A DNA stretch of 64,000 nt from Lysinibacillus parviboronicapiens (GCF_003049575.1 NZ_PYWI01000012.1:84176-148175), one strand, 5' to 3'. Positions 26,125-34,839 are shown, numbered from the stretch's first letter. Translations and numbers: made by a program. The notes: generated by a model not told the origin, from the letters alone.

Positions 26125-26196
26125 TTAGTCCAACTCCAACCGAGTTACCGCTTCACAATGTTCAGAGTGTATGTGGCAGCACATGGGTGTTGGTGG
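26125..26196 (-). pseudogene. Repeat copy 2: possible 3'-end fossil of an RlmD-like gene
   Basis: The minus strand carries CCACATACACTCTGAA then codons HCEAVTRLELD and a TAA at 26125-26127. The intact rRNA methyltransferase nearby ends PHSTHCEAVAWLNLT, so this may be the decayed tail of a paralogue. The first 34 bases (26163-26196) are repeated at 24808-24841, on the other side of dus. Confidence 0.4.
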
Positions 26197-26230
26197 GTTT
26201 GCTTCTTTAGTTCCTATCCAAATAACATAT

Positions 26231-26318
26231 AAAAAAGGCAGTTCAAGATAACGGTAAGACATCATCAAGCAATCGGATCATACACTCTTTGATTTCAAAC
26301 ACATTTTCTTGAACTGCC
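26231..26318 (-). terminator. ltaS terminator with unusually long loop
   Basis: A perfect 12-bp stem (GGCAGTTCAAGA at 26237-26248 with TCTTGAACTGCC at 26307-26318) encloses 58 bases and is followed on the minus strand by six T residues. It begins 17 bases after the ltaS stop. Confidence 0.75.
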
Positions 26319-26334
26319 CACCAAATTTCAACAA

Positions 26335-28287
26335 TTAATTAGATTCTACATGCGTATCTTTAAAGTAATTGTACTGGGAAGGATCAACTGGCGTATATTG
26401 TGGTGGCGTATAGAATCTCAATAAGTCACCATTCACAACTTTGTCAGAAAATCCTAATTTATGTTCTACTTCATTTTTGATAGCATTTGCCAACTCTAAT
26501 TGACTATCATCTAGTGGTAAACCTGTTTTATTATCATAAAGTTTTTCATTAATTGAATAAATTGTAGGACTGACAAAATCGCCATTTCTAAATGGCACAA
26601 TTTCATTATGCTCTTCTGATAATAAATCTGAACCTGATTGTATAAAGTTTTGCGTATCAATCCCCAGTAAATGTAATACCGTTGGAAGAAGGTCTATTTG
26701 GCCACCATAAGTATGGTTAGTTTCACCTTGCATTCCTGGAACATGTATTAGTAATGGCACACGTTGTAAATTAGTACTTTCATATGGCGTAATGTCTTTT
26801 CCAATGACTTGTTCCATCGCTTTATTATGATTGTCTGATATACCATAATGGTCACCATAAAGAACAATCATCGTATTATCATATAAGCCTAATTCTTTTA
26901 ATTGATTGAAGAACTGTTCGATTGCTTCATCCGCATAACGTGCTGTTTGGAAATAATTATCAACACTTGCATCTCCAGTATCGGCTTTATCAATTGTTAC
27001 TAAATCTTGATTCATTTTATATGGATAGTGGTTCCCTACCGTAATAAATTTCGTATAAAAAGGTTGCGGTAACGAACTTAAAAGACTTTCAGATTGTTCA
27101 AAGAATGGTTTATCTAACAAACCATATTCAGCCATGTCTTCTGAAGAGCTCGTGTCATAATAACTAGCATCAAAGAAGTTATCGTAGCCAAATGATTTAT
27201 AAATTACATTTCGATTCCAAAAGCTTCCGTTATTACCATGAAAGACAGCTGATGTATAACCATAATCTTTTAAAATACTAGGAGCTGCTTGGTACATATT
27301 TTGTGCTTTTGTAATAAATGCAGACCCTTGTGGTAACCCAAATAAAGAATTTTCTAGCATAAATTCCGCATCGGAAGTTTTACCTTGACCTGTTTGATGG
27401 AAGAAATTATCAAAATACGCTGTATTGTCATCTTTTGTTAATGAATTTAAAAATGGTGTAACTTCTTCACCATTTAATTTATAGTCAATAATAAAGTTTT
27501 GGAATGATTCTAAATGTAAATAGATGACGTTCATTCCTTTTGCCGCACCAAAATATTTTGCATTAGGGTTGGCATAGTTAGATTTTGTATAGTTAATCAC
27601 TTCTGTAATATCACTACTATCCGCCAATGCTCTCTGTGATGATGCTTTCATAGTTTCTACTGAGTCATAAATCGTATAGTTATACATTCCTAGATATTTC
27701 ACAATATAGTTTCTATCAAAACCTCGAGTTAATAGTTGCGGACGACTAGATTCAGCTAGTCCTAAATTTAGGATTGATACTACTAATGCAAAAGCAATAA
27801 TTGCCATTGCTTTTTTATTGCCAAAACGATTGGTTTCTTTTTGTATTTTTCTTGAGAATCGTAGGTAAAACATTACAAATACATCCACAAAGAACAAAAT
27901 ATCATAAGGTTTTAATAAAGAAAGAACACTACCACCTAAATCTCCGAAGTTCTGCGTTTGGAAAATCGTGGGCAATGTGATGAAATCACTAAAAAATCGG
28001 TAATAAACAACATTAGCGTATAAAAGAATAGACATAAGAGTGTAAACTACAACGAGTGATGTATATTTTCTCTTTCCTCTAAATAAAAATGAAAATCCTA
28101 GAAATAGCATTGCTGAACCTAGTGGATTTATTATTAAAAGGAATTGTTGAAGGAATCCTTCTACACCTAATTCAAATTGTGCTTTTTGCGTGATGTATGT
28201 TTTAAACCATAACATCAAAACAGCAATTAAATATATCCCTAAAAAGTTGTTTAATAGGTCATCTTTTTTACTTACTAGATTTTTCAT
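26335..28287 (-). CDS. ltaS: Lipoteichoic acid synthase (LtaS family)
   Basis: 650 residues. Five N-terminal transmembrane helices (to about residue 180) anchor a large extracellular sulfatase-like domain that polymerises glycerol phosphate from phosphatidylglycerol onto the lipoteichoic acid anchor. Active-site features include NVIYLHLESFQNF (metal-binding Glu), the nucleophile threonine in GQGKTSDAEF, HGNNGSFWNRN, and the late LYGDHYGISDNHN. Length matches the family. The ATG follows GGAAGG. It forms a monocistronic unit with its own terminator. Bacillaceae often carry several paralogues (LtaS, YfnI, YqgS), so this could be any of them. Confidence 0.92.
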   Translation of the reverse strand: MKNLVSKKDDLLNNFLGIYLIAVLMLWFKTYITQKAQFELGVEGFLQQFLLIINPLGSAMLFLGFSFLFRGKRKYTSLVVVYTLMSILLYANVVYYRFFSDFITLPTIFQTQNFGDLGGSVLSLLKPYDILFFVDVFVMFYLRFSRKIQKETNRFGNKKAMAIIAFALVVSILNLGLAESSRPQLLTRGFDRNYIVKYLGMYNYTIYDSVETMKASSQRALADSSDITEVINYTKSNYANPNAKYFGAAKGMNVIYLHLESFQNFIIDYKLNGEEVTPFLNSLTKDDNTAYFDNFFHQTGQGKTSDAEFMLENSLFGLPQGSAFITKAQNMYQAAPSILKDYGYTSAVFHGNNGSFWNRNVIYKSFGYDNFFDASYYDTSSSEDMAEYGLLDKPFFEQSESLLSSLPQPFYTKFITVGNHYPYKMNQDLVTIDKADTGDASVDNYFQTARYADEAIEQFFNQLKELGLYDNTMIVLYGDHYGISDNHNKAMEQVIGKDITPYESTNLQRVPLLIHVPGMQGETNHTYGGQIDLLPTVLHLLGIDTQNFIQSGSDLLSEEHNEIVPFRNGDFVSPTIYSINEKLYDNKTGLPLDDSQLELANAIKNEVEHKLGFSDKVVNGDLLRFYTPPQYTPVDPSQYNYFKDTHVESN

Positions 28288-28493
28288 TTTTGCACCTTCC
28301 TTTTACTTACTTAAATTTAAATCTAGATTTATATTAATTTAGATTATAAGTATTAAATTCGAAAAAATGTACTTTCACAATAGCTTTTTTCGCAGCTAAT
28401 GTAGCTTACTCCCCATTTAGACTTCTGTCAAGTTGTTAAATACATGCAAGATATTTGTATAGTTTCTTCTATTGTAAATATTGTCATAAAAAC

Positions 28494-28533
28494 ACCCCAC
28501 AAACGTTAGTTTTTTAACTAACATTTACGGGGT
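28494..28533 (-). terminator. Terminator of the rRNA methyltransferase gene
   Basis: ACCCC/GGGGT and GTTAGT/ACTAAC arms with a T run on the minus strand (28488-28492), 29 bases beyond the stop codon. Confidence 0.8.
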
Positions 28534-28562
28534 ATTTCAAGCCATAACTCTTGCTCTTATAT

Positions 28563-29927
28563 CTAAGTTAAGTTTAACCACGCGACAGCTTCACAATGCG
28601 TCGAATGCGGGAACATGTCCACAGGTTGAATCTCTTGTGTTTGATAGCCTCCATATTCCAAAATACGGAGGTCCCGCGCTAATGTAGCTGGATTACAGGA
28701 AACATAAACAACACGCTTTGGACGTTGCTCTAAAATCGTATTGAGAAGTGCTTCATCGCACCCTTTGCGTGGTGGATCCACTACAAGCACATCTGCTTCC
28801 TTGCCTTCCTTATACCAACGTGGGATGACTTCCTCTGCAGGTCCAGCTTCGAAATACGTATTGGTAAAGCCATTTAATGCAGCGTTGCGTTTTGCATCTT
28901 CAATAGCTTGCGGTACAATTTCAACACCCATAACAGCTTGTGCTTTTTGTGCAAGGAATAAGGAAATGGTACCGATACCACAGTAAGCATCAATTACTCG
29001 TTCATCCCCCTGTAAGTCAGCGTAGTCTAGTGCTTGTTTGTATAGCACTTCCGTTTGCTCAGGGTTAACCTGATAAAATGAACGAGCTGAAATTTCAAAG
29101 CGAACATCGCCAATTGTATCAATAATAACGTCTTTGCCCCATAGATTTACAGTTTCATCACCAAAAATAACATTTGTTTTAGCACTGTTAATATTCTGCA
29201 TAATCGATGTGATGTTGTGTACAAGTTTTTTTATGATGGCTACAGCTGTTTCTTTTTGAGGGAACTTTTTCTTTTTCGTAATGAGGACAACCATGACTTC
29301 ACCAGTCGCTCGTGCTTTACGAATAACTACATGACGTAGCATGCCTTCATGAGTTAGCTCATTATATGGTTGAATACCACTCGCTGCCAATTCCTTTTTC
29401 AATCCAGCGAGAACGGCGTCCGCTTCTCCCGTTTGAATTAAACAACGCTCCATATCTACAATGCTATGCGTTTTCGTTTTATAGAAGCCTGCAATGGCTT
29501 GTCCTGCTTCATTTATCGACAAAGGAATCTGCGCTTTATTACGATAGTGCCAAGGTTCTTCCATCCCCTTAACCGGTAAAACTGGTGCATTAATTTTGCC
29601 AATACGTTGCATGACATTTCGCACCATATTTTCTTTCCACTTCAGCTGTCCCTCATAGGATAAATGCTGCAATTGACAACCGCCACATTGGGCGAAATAT
29701 TCACAAGGTGCGTCTACACGGTCTGCTGAGGGCTTTAAAATTTCTATGACTTTGGCAAAGCCATAGTTTTTTAATGTTTTTAACACATGCACCTCTGTCG
29801 TTTCGTTGGGAAGAGCGCCTTGAATAAATAACGGATAGCCATCGACTTTAGCCACGCCATTACCATCATGTGTTAAATCTTCTATATAAACAGTGAGTCG
29901 ATCATTCTTTTTTACGGGTGCTGACAT
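28563..29927 (-). CDS. rlmD: 23S rRNA (uracil-5-)-methyltransferase, RlmCD/RumA family
   Basis: 454 residues. An N-terminal TRAM domain (YIEDLTHDGNGVAKVDGYPL) is followed by iron-sulfur cysteines (CEYFAQCGGCQLQHL), the SAM-binding motif VIDAYCGIGTISLFLA, DPPRKGC, and the catalytic cysteine in YVSCNPATLARDL. In B. subtilis the gene next to dgkB (rlmCD) methylates U747 and U1939 of 23S rRNA, so this is its likely equivalent. The frame extends to 30116, but those residues are encoded by a 21-base repeat array; the ATG at 29925-29927 has GGAGG eight bases upstream and is the real start. Confidence 0.93.
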   Translation of the reverse strand: MSAPVKKNDRLTVYIEDLTHDGNGVAKVDGYPLFIQGALPNETTEVHVLKTLKNYGFAKVIEILKPSADRVDAPCEYFAQCGGCQLQHLSYEGQLKWKENMVRNVMQRIGKINAPVLPVKGMEEPWHYRNKAQIPLSINEAGQAIAGFYKTKTHSIVDMERCLIQTGEADAVLAGLKKELAASGIQPYNELTHEGMLRHVVIRKARATGEVMVVLITKKKKFPQKETAVAIIKKLVHNITSIMQNINSAKTNVIFGDETVNLWGKDVIIDTIGDVRFEISARSFYQVNPEQTEVLYKQALDYADLQGDERVIDAYCGIGTISLFLAQKAQAVMGVEIVPQAIEDAKRNAALNGFTNTYFEAGPAEEVIPRWYKEGKEADVLVVDPPRKGCDEALLNTILEQRPKRVVYVSCNPATLARDLRILEYGGYQTQEIQPVDMFPHSTHCEAVAWLNLT

Positions 29928-30030
29928 TCGAACATCCTCCATTTCAATCTCCTTATTGTAGCATGCAGTGGCGGATGAAAAAAGAACAAGACTTGAATTT
30001 CTTAGGTATAGCTGGAAAGTAAATCTAACG

Positions 30031-30135
30031 ACCTGAGCGTTACGAAGCTCTACCCGAGCGGTTTCGCGACAGACCTGAGCGCTAGCTCCACTTTCCCGAG
30101 CAGTCCCCACCATCATCCGAGCAGTGAATAAGCTA
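30031..30135. repeat. Five-unit degenerate repeat with exact 21-base period
   Basis: A nine-base core (plus strand ACCTGAGCG, ACCCGAGCG, ACCTGAGCG, TCCCGAGCA, ATCCGAGCA) starts at 30031, 30052, 30073, 30094 and 30115. The 12 bases between cores are not conserved. It is GC-rich compared with its surroundings and lies between the cyd terminator and the methyltransferase gene. Confidence 0.75.
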
Positions 30136-30160
30136 TACGTTCATTTACATAACTAGCGCT

Positions 30161-30186
30161 AAAAAAGAGCCGCTATTCGCGACTCT
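30161..30186 (-). terminator. cyd operon terminator overlapping the cydS stop codon
   Basis: AGAGTCGC and GCGGCTCT (minus strand, one wobble) around GAATA, followed by six T residues. The stop codon of the small cydS gene (30173-30175) is inside the hairpin. Confidence 0.75.
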
Positions 30187-30295
30187 CTCCCCCGTTTTTC
30201 GTGGCATGGCGGTCTTTTGGTGCCCACCAAAAAGCAACTACAATGCCGATAATAACGACTATAAACGGAGCATAAAAAATAATAAACTTATCCAT
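30173..30295 (-). CDS. cydS: CydS-like small subunit of cytochrome bd oxidase
   Basis: 40 residues beginning MDKFIIFYAPFIVVIIGIVV followed by AFWWAPKDRHATKN. It has one transmembrane helix with a YAP motif near the N-terminus and a short charged tail. This closely resembles the small third subunit CydS described in the Geobacillus bd oxidase. The ATG has GGAGG eight bases upstream, and the gene starts 12 bases after the cydB stop. It is too short for ordinary gene calling but is well supported by position, ribosome binding site and composition. Confidence 0.8.
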   Translation of the reverse strand: MDKFIIFYAPFIVVIIGIVVAFWWAPKDRHATKNGGESRE

Positions 30296-30307
30296 AACCA
30301 CAACCTC

Positions 30308-31333
30308 CTACGCGTGATTGTCTTCTTTTCCTGTTACATAATTTTTGTTGAACAAGAATAGTTTCAACAATAAATACAAGGATGGAATGAGCAGACATAA
30401 TCCTAAAATAAAGGCAATGATTAATGCAATCGCCATTTGTGTGCTTGTAAAGCCATCATAAATTGTTAAGTATGGATACAGTAAATAAGGATATTGAGCA
30501 ATACCGTACGCAAAGAAGGCCACTGCAAATTGTGCAATTAAAAGCCCTACAGCAAGCCCGTAATTTTTACGCATCCATAATAATCCCACCGTAATGATAA
30601 ATAGTATCGCTGAAATAGCGAACATCCACCATAAATTTACCATATGGCTATAACTTTCTGGATTGATGGATTTCATTTCATACATGATTCCAAGTGCACT
30701 AATCATTAAAGGAAGGGCCCAAATAAGGGCATATTTTCGCATTAAATTTGTTGCTTCCTTATCATTTGCCTTATGGGCGTACCACGTTAAGAACACGGCT
30801 GATATATACAATACCGCGGCAATACTCAGGACAACGATGCTCCAAGCAAATGTACTAGTATACAATGTAAAATAATTCAGCACTGGTTGTTCATTGACAA
30901 TATCCACATAGCCACCCCCTGCAATCGCAAAGACAACAGAAAGTGAGGCGGGAATGAGTAAACCTGCCACTCCATACGTTAGTGTGTAACCGATATGTCC
31001 ACGTGAACCATATGCCTCAAACGCATAGTAGGAGCCTCGAATTGCTAACAAAACCAACGAAATACTAACGGGTATAAGTAATATTGTTCCATAATAGAAG
31101 GCTGTTTGTGGGAAAAATCCGACAATCCCAACAAAGAAGAATACTAAAAAGACATTTGTAACTTCCCACACCGGCGATAAATACCGTTTAATAATATTCG
31201 TCAAAATGTGATTTTTCCCGATGAGTAAACTATATGCATTAAAAAAGCCTGCGCCAAAATCTATTGATGCAACAATCACATAGCCAAATAAGAAAATCCA
31301 CAATACCGAAATTCCTAGTATCTCTAGTGTCAT
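30308..31333 (-). CDS. cydB: Cytochrome bd menaquinol oxidase subunit II
   Basis: 341 residues with about nine transmembrane helices; the start TLEILGISVLWIFLFGYVIV followed by ASIDFGAGFF is typical of CydB. It partners CydA in the membrane and together they reduce oxygen to water using menaquinol, functioning at low oxygen. It overlaps the cydA stop by four bases (ATGA), which couples their translation. Length is normal for the Bacillus-type subunit. No cydCD assembly genes are visible in this window. Confidence 0.93.
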   Translation of the reverse strand: MTLEILGISVLWIFLFGYVIVASIDFGAGFFNAYSLLIGKNHILTNIIKRYLSPVWEVTNVFLVFFFVGIVGFFPQTAFYYGTILLIPVSISLVLLAIRGSYYAFEAYGSRGHIGYTLTYGVAGLLIPASLSVVFAIAGGGYVDIVNEQPVLNYFTLYTSTFAWSIVVLSIAAVLYISAVFLTWYAHKANDKEATNLMRKYALIWALPLMISALGIMYEMKSINPESYSHMVNLWWMFAISAILFIITVGLLWMRKNYGLAVGLLIAQFAVAFFAYGIAQYPYLLYPYLTIYDGFTSTQMAIALIIAFILGLCLLIPSLYLLLKLFLFNKNYVTGKEDNHA

Positions 31334-32676
31334 AGAATATCACCGCCTTTTTCAGAATGGCGATCTTCAATCTCACGTTCGATTGGGTTCTTTTTAAACA
31401 TACGAATCAATACGACGATACTCCCGATGCCTAAGACAGCATATACGCCTGAGAACAAGAGCATCATTAGATCCACATGATCGCTTGTTGTAGCGCCTTC
31501 TGGTGTACGCATCAATCCGTATAAAATCCATGGTTGACGCCCAACTTCCGCAAGCCACCAACCCGCTTCAATGGCAATAATTGACAGCGGACCGCCAGCA
31601 ACGATAATCCAGCGATACCATCGTGCATGGATGAATTGCCAACCACGTGCTTTCCCTAACACATAAAGTAGTGATACTAACATCATAAACATGCCAATAA
31701 AGACCATGATATTAAATAAATAGTGAATATACAGCGGAGGGCGATCCTCTTCTGCAAATTGATCTAAGCCGATAACTTCTGCCATTGGATTATTATGCGC
31801 TAAAATACTTAAAGCATAAGGTACTTTAATGGCATATTTAACTTCCCCATCCTGCATTATTCCAAGTAAGATAAGTGATGCTTTATCTTCAGTTTCAAAA
31901 TGCCACTCAGCTGCCGCTAATTTTTCTGGTTGGTATTCTGCTAAATACTTTCCTGAGAAGTCACCGATAATGGCTGCTGCTATTGAGAAAACTAAACCAA
32001 CTTTCATAAGTAATAACAATGCTTTTTTATGATATACATGATTCGAACCTTTTAACATACGATAACCTGCAATGGCAGCTAAAACAAATGCTGCTGTCAT
32101 ATATGCTGTAACAAGTACATGGGCTACCTTTGTTGGCATAGCTGGGTTAAACATCGCTATAAAGGGTTGAATATTAACAAGCTGCCCGTCAACAATGTCA
32201 AAACCTTGTGGTGCGTTCATAAACGCATTCACAATGGTAATAAATACTGCCGACATGGAAGCACCAACTGCAACTGGAATCAGTAACAGCATATGCTTTT
32301 TCTGACTGTCGAAGCGATCCCAAGTGTATAAGTATATGCCTAAGAAAATAGCTTCAAAGAAAAATGCGAACGTTTCCAAAAATAGAGGTAAAGCAATTGT
32401 TTGGCCTGCTAGTTGCATAAAATTCGGCCATAGTAATGATAATTGCAAGCCAATCGCAGTTCCTGTTACGACTCCTACTGCAACTGTAATAACGAAGCCT
32501 CTCGCCCAACGTCTCGCCAGTAAAATGTAATGCTCATCATTCTTTTTATATCCAGTCCATTGCGCAATCATAATCATTAACGGTACTCCCACACCTATCG
32601 TTGCGTAAATAATATGGAACGATAAGGTTAGTTCCGTTAATGCCCTACTCCAAAAGACTGCTGATTCATTCACCAT
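31330..32676 (-). CDS. cydA: Cytochrome bd menaquinol oxidase subunit I
   Basis: 448 residues, the short-Q-loop form of subunit I typical of Bacillota. It carries the haem ligand region in RALTELTLSFHIIYATIGVG near the N-terminus, the conserved GRQPW motif (WLAEVGRQPWILYGLMRT) in the second half, and about nine transmembrane helices. It binds haems b558, b595 and d and oxidises menaquinol. GGAGG lies before the ATG and overlaps the stop of the tiny upstream ORF. It is the first large gene of a cydA-cydB-cydS operon. Confidence 0.94.
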   Translation of the reverse strand: MVNESAVFWSRALTELTLSFHIIYATIGVGVPLMIMIAQWTGYKKNDEHYILLARRWARGFVITVAVGVVTGTAIGLQLSLLWPNFMQLAGQTIALPLFLETFAFFFEAIFLGIYLYTWDRFDSQKKHMLLLIPVAVGASMSAVFITIVNAFMNAPQGFDIVDGQLVNIQPFIAMFNPAMPTKVAHVLVTAYMTAAFVLAAIAGYRMLKGSNHVYHKKALLLLMKVGLVFSIAAAIIGDFSGKYLAEYQPEKLAAAEWHFETEDKASLILLGIMQDGEVKYAIKVPYALSILAHNNPMAEVIGLDQFAEEDRPPLYIHYLFNIMVFIGMFMMLVSLLYVLGKARGWQFIHARWYRWIIVAGGPLSIIAIEAGWWLAEVGRQPWILYGLMRTPEGATTSDHVDLMMLLFSGVYAVLGIGSIVVLIRMFKKNPIEREIEDRHSEKGGDIL

Positions 32677-32688
32677 TTCTTTGCCCTC

Positions 32689-32784
32689 CTAACTTCCAAA
32701 TACTTTGCCAAGTATAGAAAGTAGCATTATAATTGCAACGCCAAAACTTAACCACATAAGCTTTTTTTCTTGTGACTTATACAA
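32689..32784 (-). CDS. Single-helix membrane microprotein ahead of cydA
   Basis: 31 residues from a TTG at 32782-32784: YKSQEKKLMWLSFGVAIIML followed by LSILGKVFGS. Basic N-terminus then one hydrophobic helix, consistent with a small membrane protein. An AAAGGAAG ribosome binding site lies eight bases upstream. Its TAG stop overlaps the ribosome binding site of cydA, so translation could influence cydA expression. Not recognised as a named family; it could be a leader peptide or an extra oxidase subunit. Confidence 0.5.
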   Translation of the reverse strand: MYKSQEKKLMWLSFGVAIIMLLSILGKVFGS

Positions 32785-32836
32785 AGGCAACACTTCCTTT
32801 CCCTTTCCCATACCCACATTTTCCACTATTGCAACG

Positions 32837-32884
32837 AAAAAAACCTTTATAATGGACCGAAATTTCGGCCTATTATAAAGGTTT
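32837..32884 (-). terminator. dgkB terminator
   Basis: AAACCTTTATAAT and ATTATAAAGGTTT pair perfectly, with an inner palindrome CCGAAATTTCGG, followed on the minus strand by seven T residues. Lies about 185 bases beyond the dgkB stop. Confidence 0.8.
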
Positions 32885-33067
32885 CAAATTTTGTTCATGT
32901 AATATACGCACATTCGCCAAACATTTTTCTTAATTCGTTCACAATCCCCAATTTATAGAGTATGATGTCTTGCTGTATCTTTACCTGCCGTTCGGTACTT
33001 TGCATTGATAAACAATGAACCAGATATTATGGTTTAAAGGACTTTTTAGGCAGCCCCACTGATTAAA

Positions 33068-33982
33068 TTAAATACGGTCTTCCTCACGAATATCTTCTAT
33101 AGGTACAAATATTTCAATATGGCGCTTTAAATTTTCAAAAGTTGCAGGCGCATCCCCACCATATTCCCCATCTAGGTTTAAATGAACTTCATTTTCAGTA
33201 GTTACCTTAACGACACTTGCCTTTTTGTAAATAACACGATCATCATTTAAATGTTCGCCTCTTAATGCCATTGCGGCGAGCTGAATAAATTCAGGTAAAC
33301 TCACCTTTTTCAATACAAGTAATGTGAAATATCCATCATTAATGCTCGCATCAGGTGCTAATTTTTCAAAGCCACCTACTGAATTTGTTAAGCCACATAA
33401 AAACATCATTGCATCTCCATCAAATACCTCACCATCATATTCGATGCGCATATGTGATGCTTTAATAGATGGAATCATTTCAACTGCTTTTAAATAATAA
33501 GCTAGTTGCCCTAGCATCGTTTTCATTTTGCTTGGCACTTCATAGGTTAGCTCTGTAATACGCCCACCAGCAGCAATATTGATGAAATAGCGTTCTCCAT
33601 TTAGTAATCCAACATCAACCGGTAACGTATCGCCTTTAATAATGATTTCAACGGCTTCATCAATATTTCTTGGAATATGCACGGCACGCGCAAAATCATT
33701 GGTTGTGCCCATTGGAATGAGACCAACTTTTGGGCGTTTTTCAAATTGACTCACACCAGAAACAACTTCATTTAGCGTACCATCTCCACCAACAGCTACA
33801 ATAATGTCAAAGCCGCGTTCTACTGCGTTTCTTGCTGCATGTGTTGCATCACCTTCGCATGTTGTTGCGTGACATGATGTCTCATAGCCAGCTACCTCAA
33901 GTTTTTCTAATACTTCTGGTAGATGCTTTTTAAACGCTTCACGTCCAGATGTAGGATTATAAATGATTCTTGCTCGTTTCAT
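33068..33982 (-). CDS. dagK: Diacylglycerol kinase (DagK/DgkB)
   Basis: 304 residues of the soluble lipid-kinase family: ARIIYNPTSGRE at the N-terminus, the catalytic GGDGTLNEVVSG, and IPMGTTNDFARA. It phosphorylates diacylglycerol to phosphatidic acid and so recycles the diacylglycerol left by lipoteichoic acid synthesis, a functional link to ltaS in this window. The frame opens at 34021, but the ATG at 33980-33982 follows GGAAGG by six bases and begins the conserved region. The neighbourhood gatCAB-dgkB-rlmCD is the same as in B. subtilis, with an inserted cyd/thioredoxin segment. Confidence 0.93.
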   Translation of the reverse strand: MKRARIIYNPTSGREAFKKHLPEVLEKLEVAGYETSCHATTCEGDATHAARNAVERGFDIIVAVGGDGTLNEVVSGVSQFEKRPKVGLIPMGTTNDFARAVHIPRNIDEAVEIIIKGDTLPVDVGLLNGERYFINIAAGGRITELTYEVPSKMKTMLGQLAYYLKAVEMIPSIKASHMRIEYDGEVFDGDAMMFLCGLTNSVGGFEKLAPDASINDGYFTLLVLKKVSLPEFIQLAAMALRGEHLNDDRVIYKKASVVKVTTENEVHLNLDGEYGGDAPATFENLKRHIEIFVPIEDIREEDRI

Positions 33983-34129
33983 AACATACCTTCCTGCTTC
34001 ATTAGATTCTATTTCATTCAACGTATTATTTGTTGAAATGTTGCATTGCTTCTTCTAGAAATAACGGCTGTTAAAATACCTTCCATCACTCTAGATGAAG
34101 CTATTGTAAGCTACGATTTTAGTTACTCT

Positions 34130-34690
34130 TTATTGCAATGCTGCTGTAACCTGTTTTTTAAAATCTTCATAAACAAATGACCAAAACGCCTTGTTTGTCA
34201 TACTTTCTTCACGAATTTCAGCATATAGCGCTTTTTGAGCTTCCTCAAATGTAGGATCTTCTTTGTCTGGTAAGCTAGCGCGTTTGTTGACAACATTGTT
34301 CTGTAATTCAGGCGCACGTGGTCCCCATTTGCCAATAACTTGACCAGCATCGTTTAATAATACATACATTGGAATCGCACGTCCACCATTTGTTAAATAA
34401 CGGTCAATTAAATCTGTATCTGCATCACGTAATACCGCACGCATGTCTAATCCTGCTACCTCAGCTATACGGCGAATAATTGGATTATTTAACATGGCGT
34501 CCCCGCACCAATCTTCTGTAATTGTTAATATCTTTGGTTGCTTGTCCTTCAGTAGTTCGATAAATCCATCATTAGGCGGCACCTCAAAATTATCATAAAT
34601 GCGGAAGCTATCATCTTTTAGTGTATCCATATTGTCCATATATTGTTGAATTGTTATTGCTTCATTGAAATACTGCTGTTCAGTTTTCAT
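34130..34690 (-). CDS. Thioredoxin-fold protein with single active-site cysteine
   Basis: 186 residues. The thioredoxin-like core is visible as PKILTITEDWCGDAMLNNPI, with WCGD where thioredoxins have WCxxC, followed by a conserved cis-proline region (GGRAIPMYVLL). Loss of the second cysteine rules out ordinary disulfide exchange; peroxidase-like or bacillithiol-linked activity is possible but speculative. Similar proteins are annotated simply as thioredoxin family protein in Bacillaceae. It is monocistronic and cytosolic, with no signal peptide. Confidence 0.85.
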   Translation of the reverse strand: MKTEQQYFNEAITIQQYMDNMDTLKDDSFRIYDNFEVPPNDGFIELLKDKQPKILTITEDWCGDAMLNNPIIRRIAEVAGLDMRAVLRDADTDLIDRYLTNGGRAIPMYVLLNDAGQVIGKWGPRAPELQNNVVNKRASLPDKEDPTFEEAQKALYAEIREESMTNKAFWSFVYEDFKKQVTAALQ

Positions 34691-34805
34691 GGATTTAAGT
34701 CCCCCTAATAATTGTAATGTTAATCTATTCTATATTTTGCTATGAATACTCTTTTTAGACAACTATTAAGTGCTATTTTTATTAGTATGTACATTTTTTG
34801 CATAT

Positions 34806-34839
34806 AAAAAGCCAAGAAAGCTATTATACTCTCTTGGCT
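34806..34839 (-). terminator. gatCAB operon terminator
   Basis: AGCCAAGA (34810-34817) pairs with TCTTGGCT (34832-34839), followed on the minus strand by a T run. It lies 19 bases beyond the gatB stop. Confidence 0.75.

Larger units (their letters stand above)
25894..26334. other. Intergenic stretch between dus and ltaS
   Basis: Holds a hairpin (26085-26120), a gene-tail-like repeat (26125-26196) and the ltaS terminator (26231-26318). No intact gene is seen. Confidence 0.6.

Noticed and set aside
29928..30116. N-terminal extension of the rRNA methyltransferase to 30116
   Set aside because: The extension is encoded by the 21-base repeat array and lacks a good ribosome binding site; the ATG at 29927 has GGAGG and matches the TRAM domain start.
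30031..30135. CRISPR-like nature of the 21-base array
   Set aside because: The repeated core is only nine bases, the spacers are 12 bases, and no cas genes are near; far too short for CRISPR.
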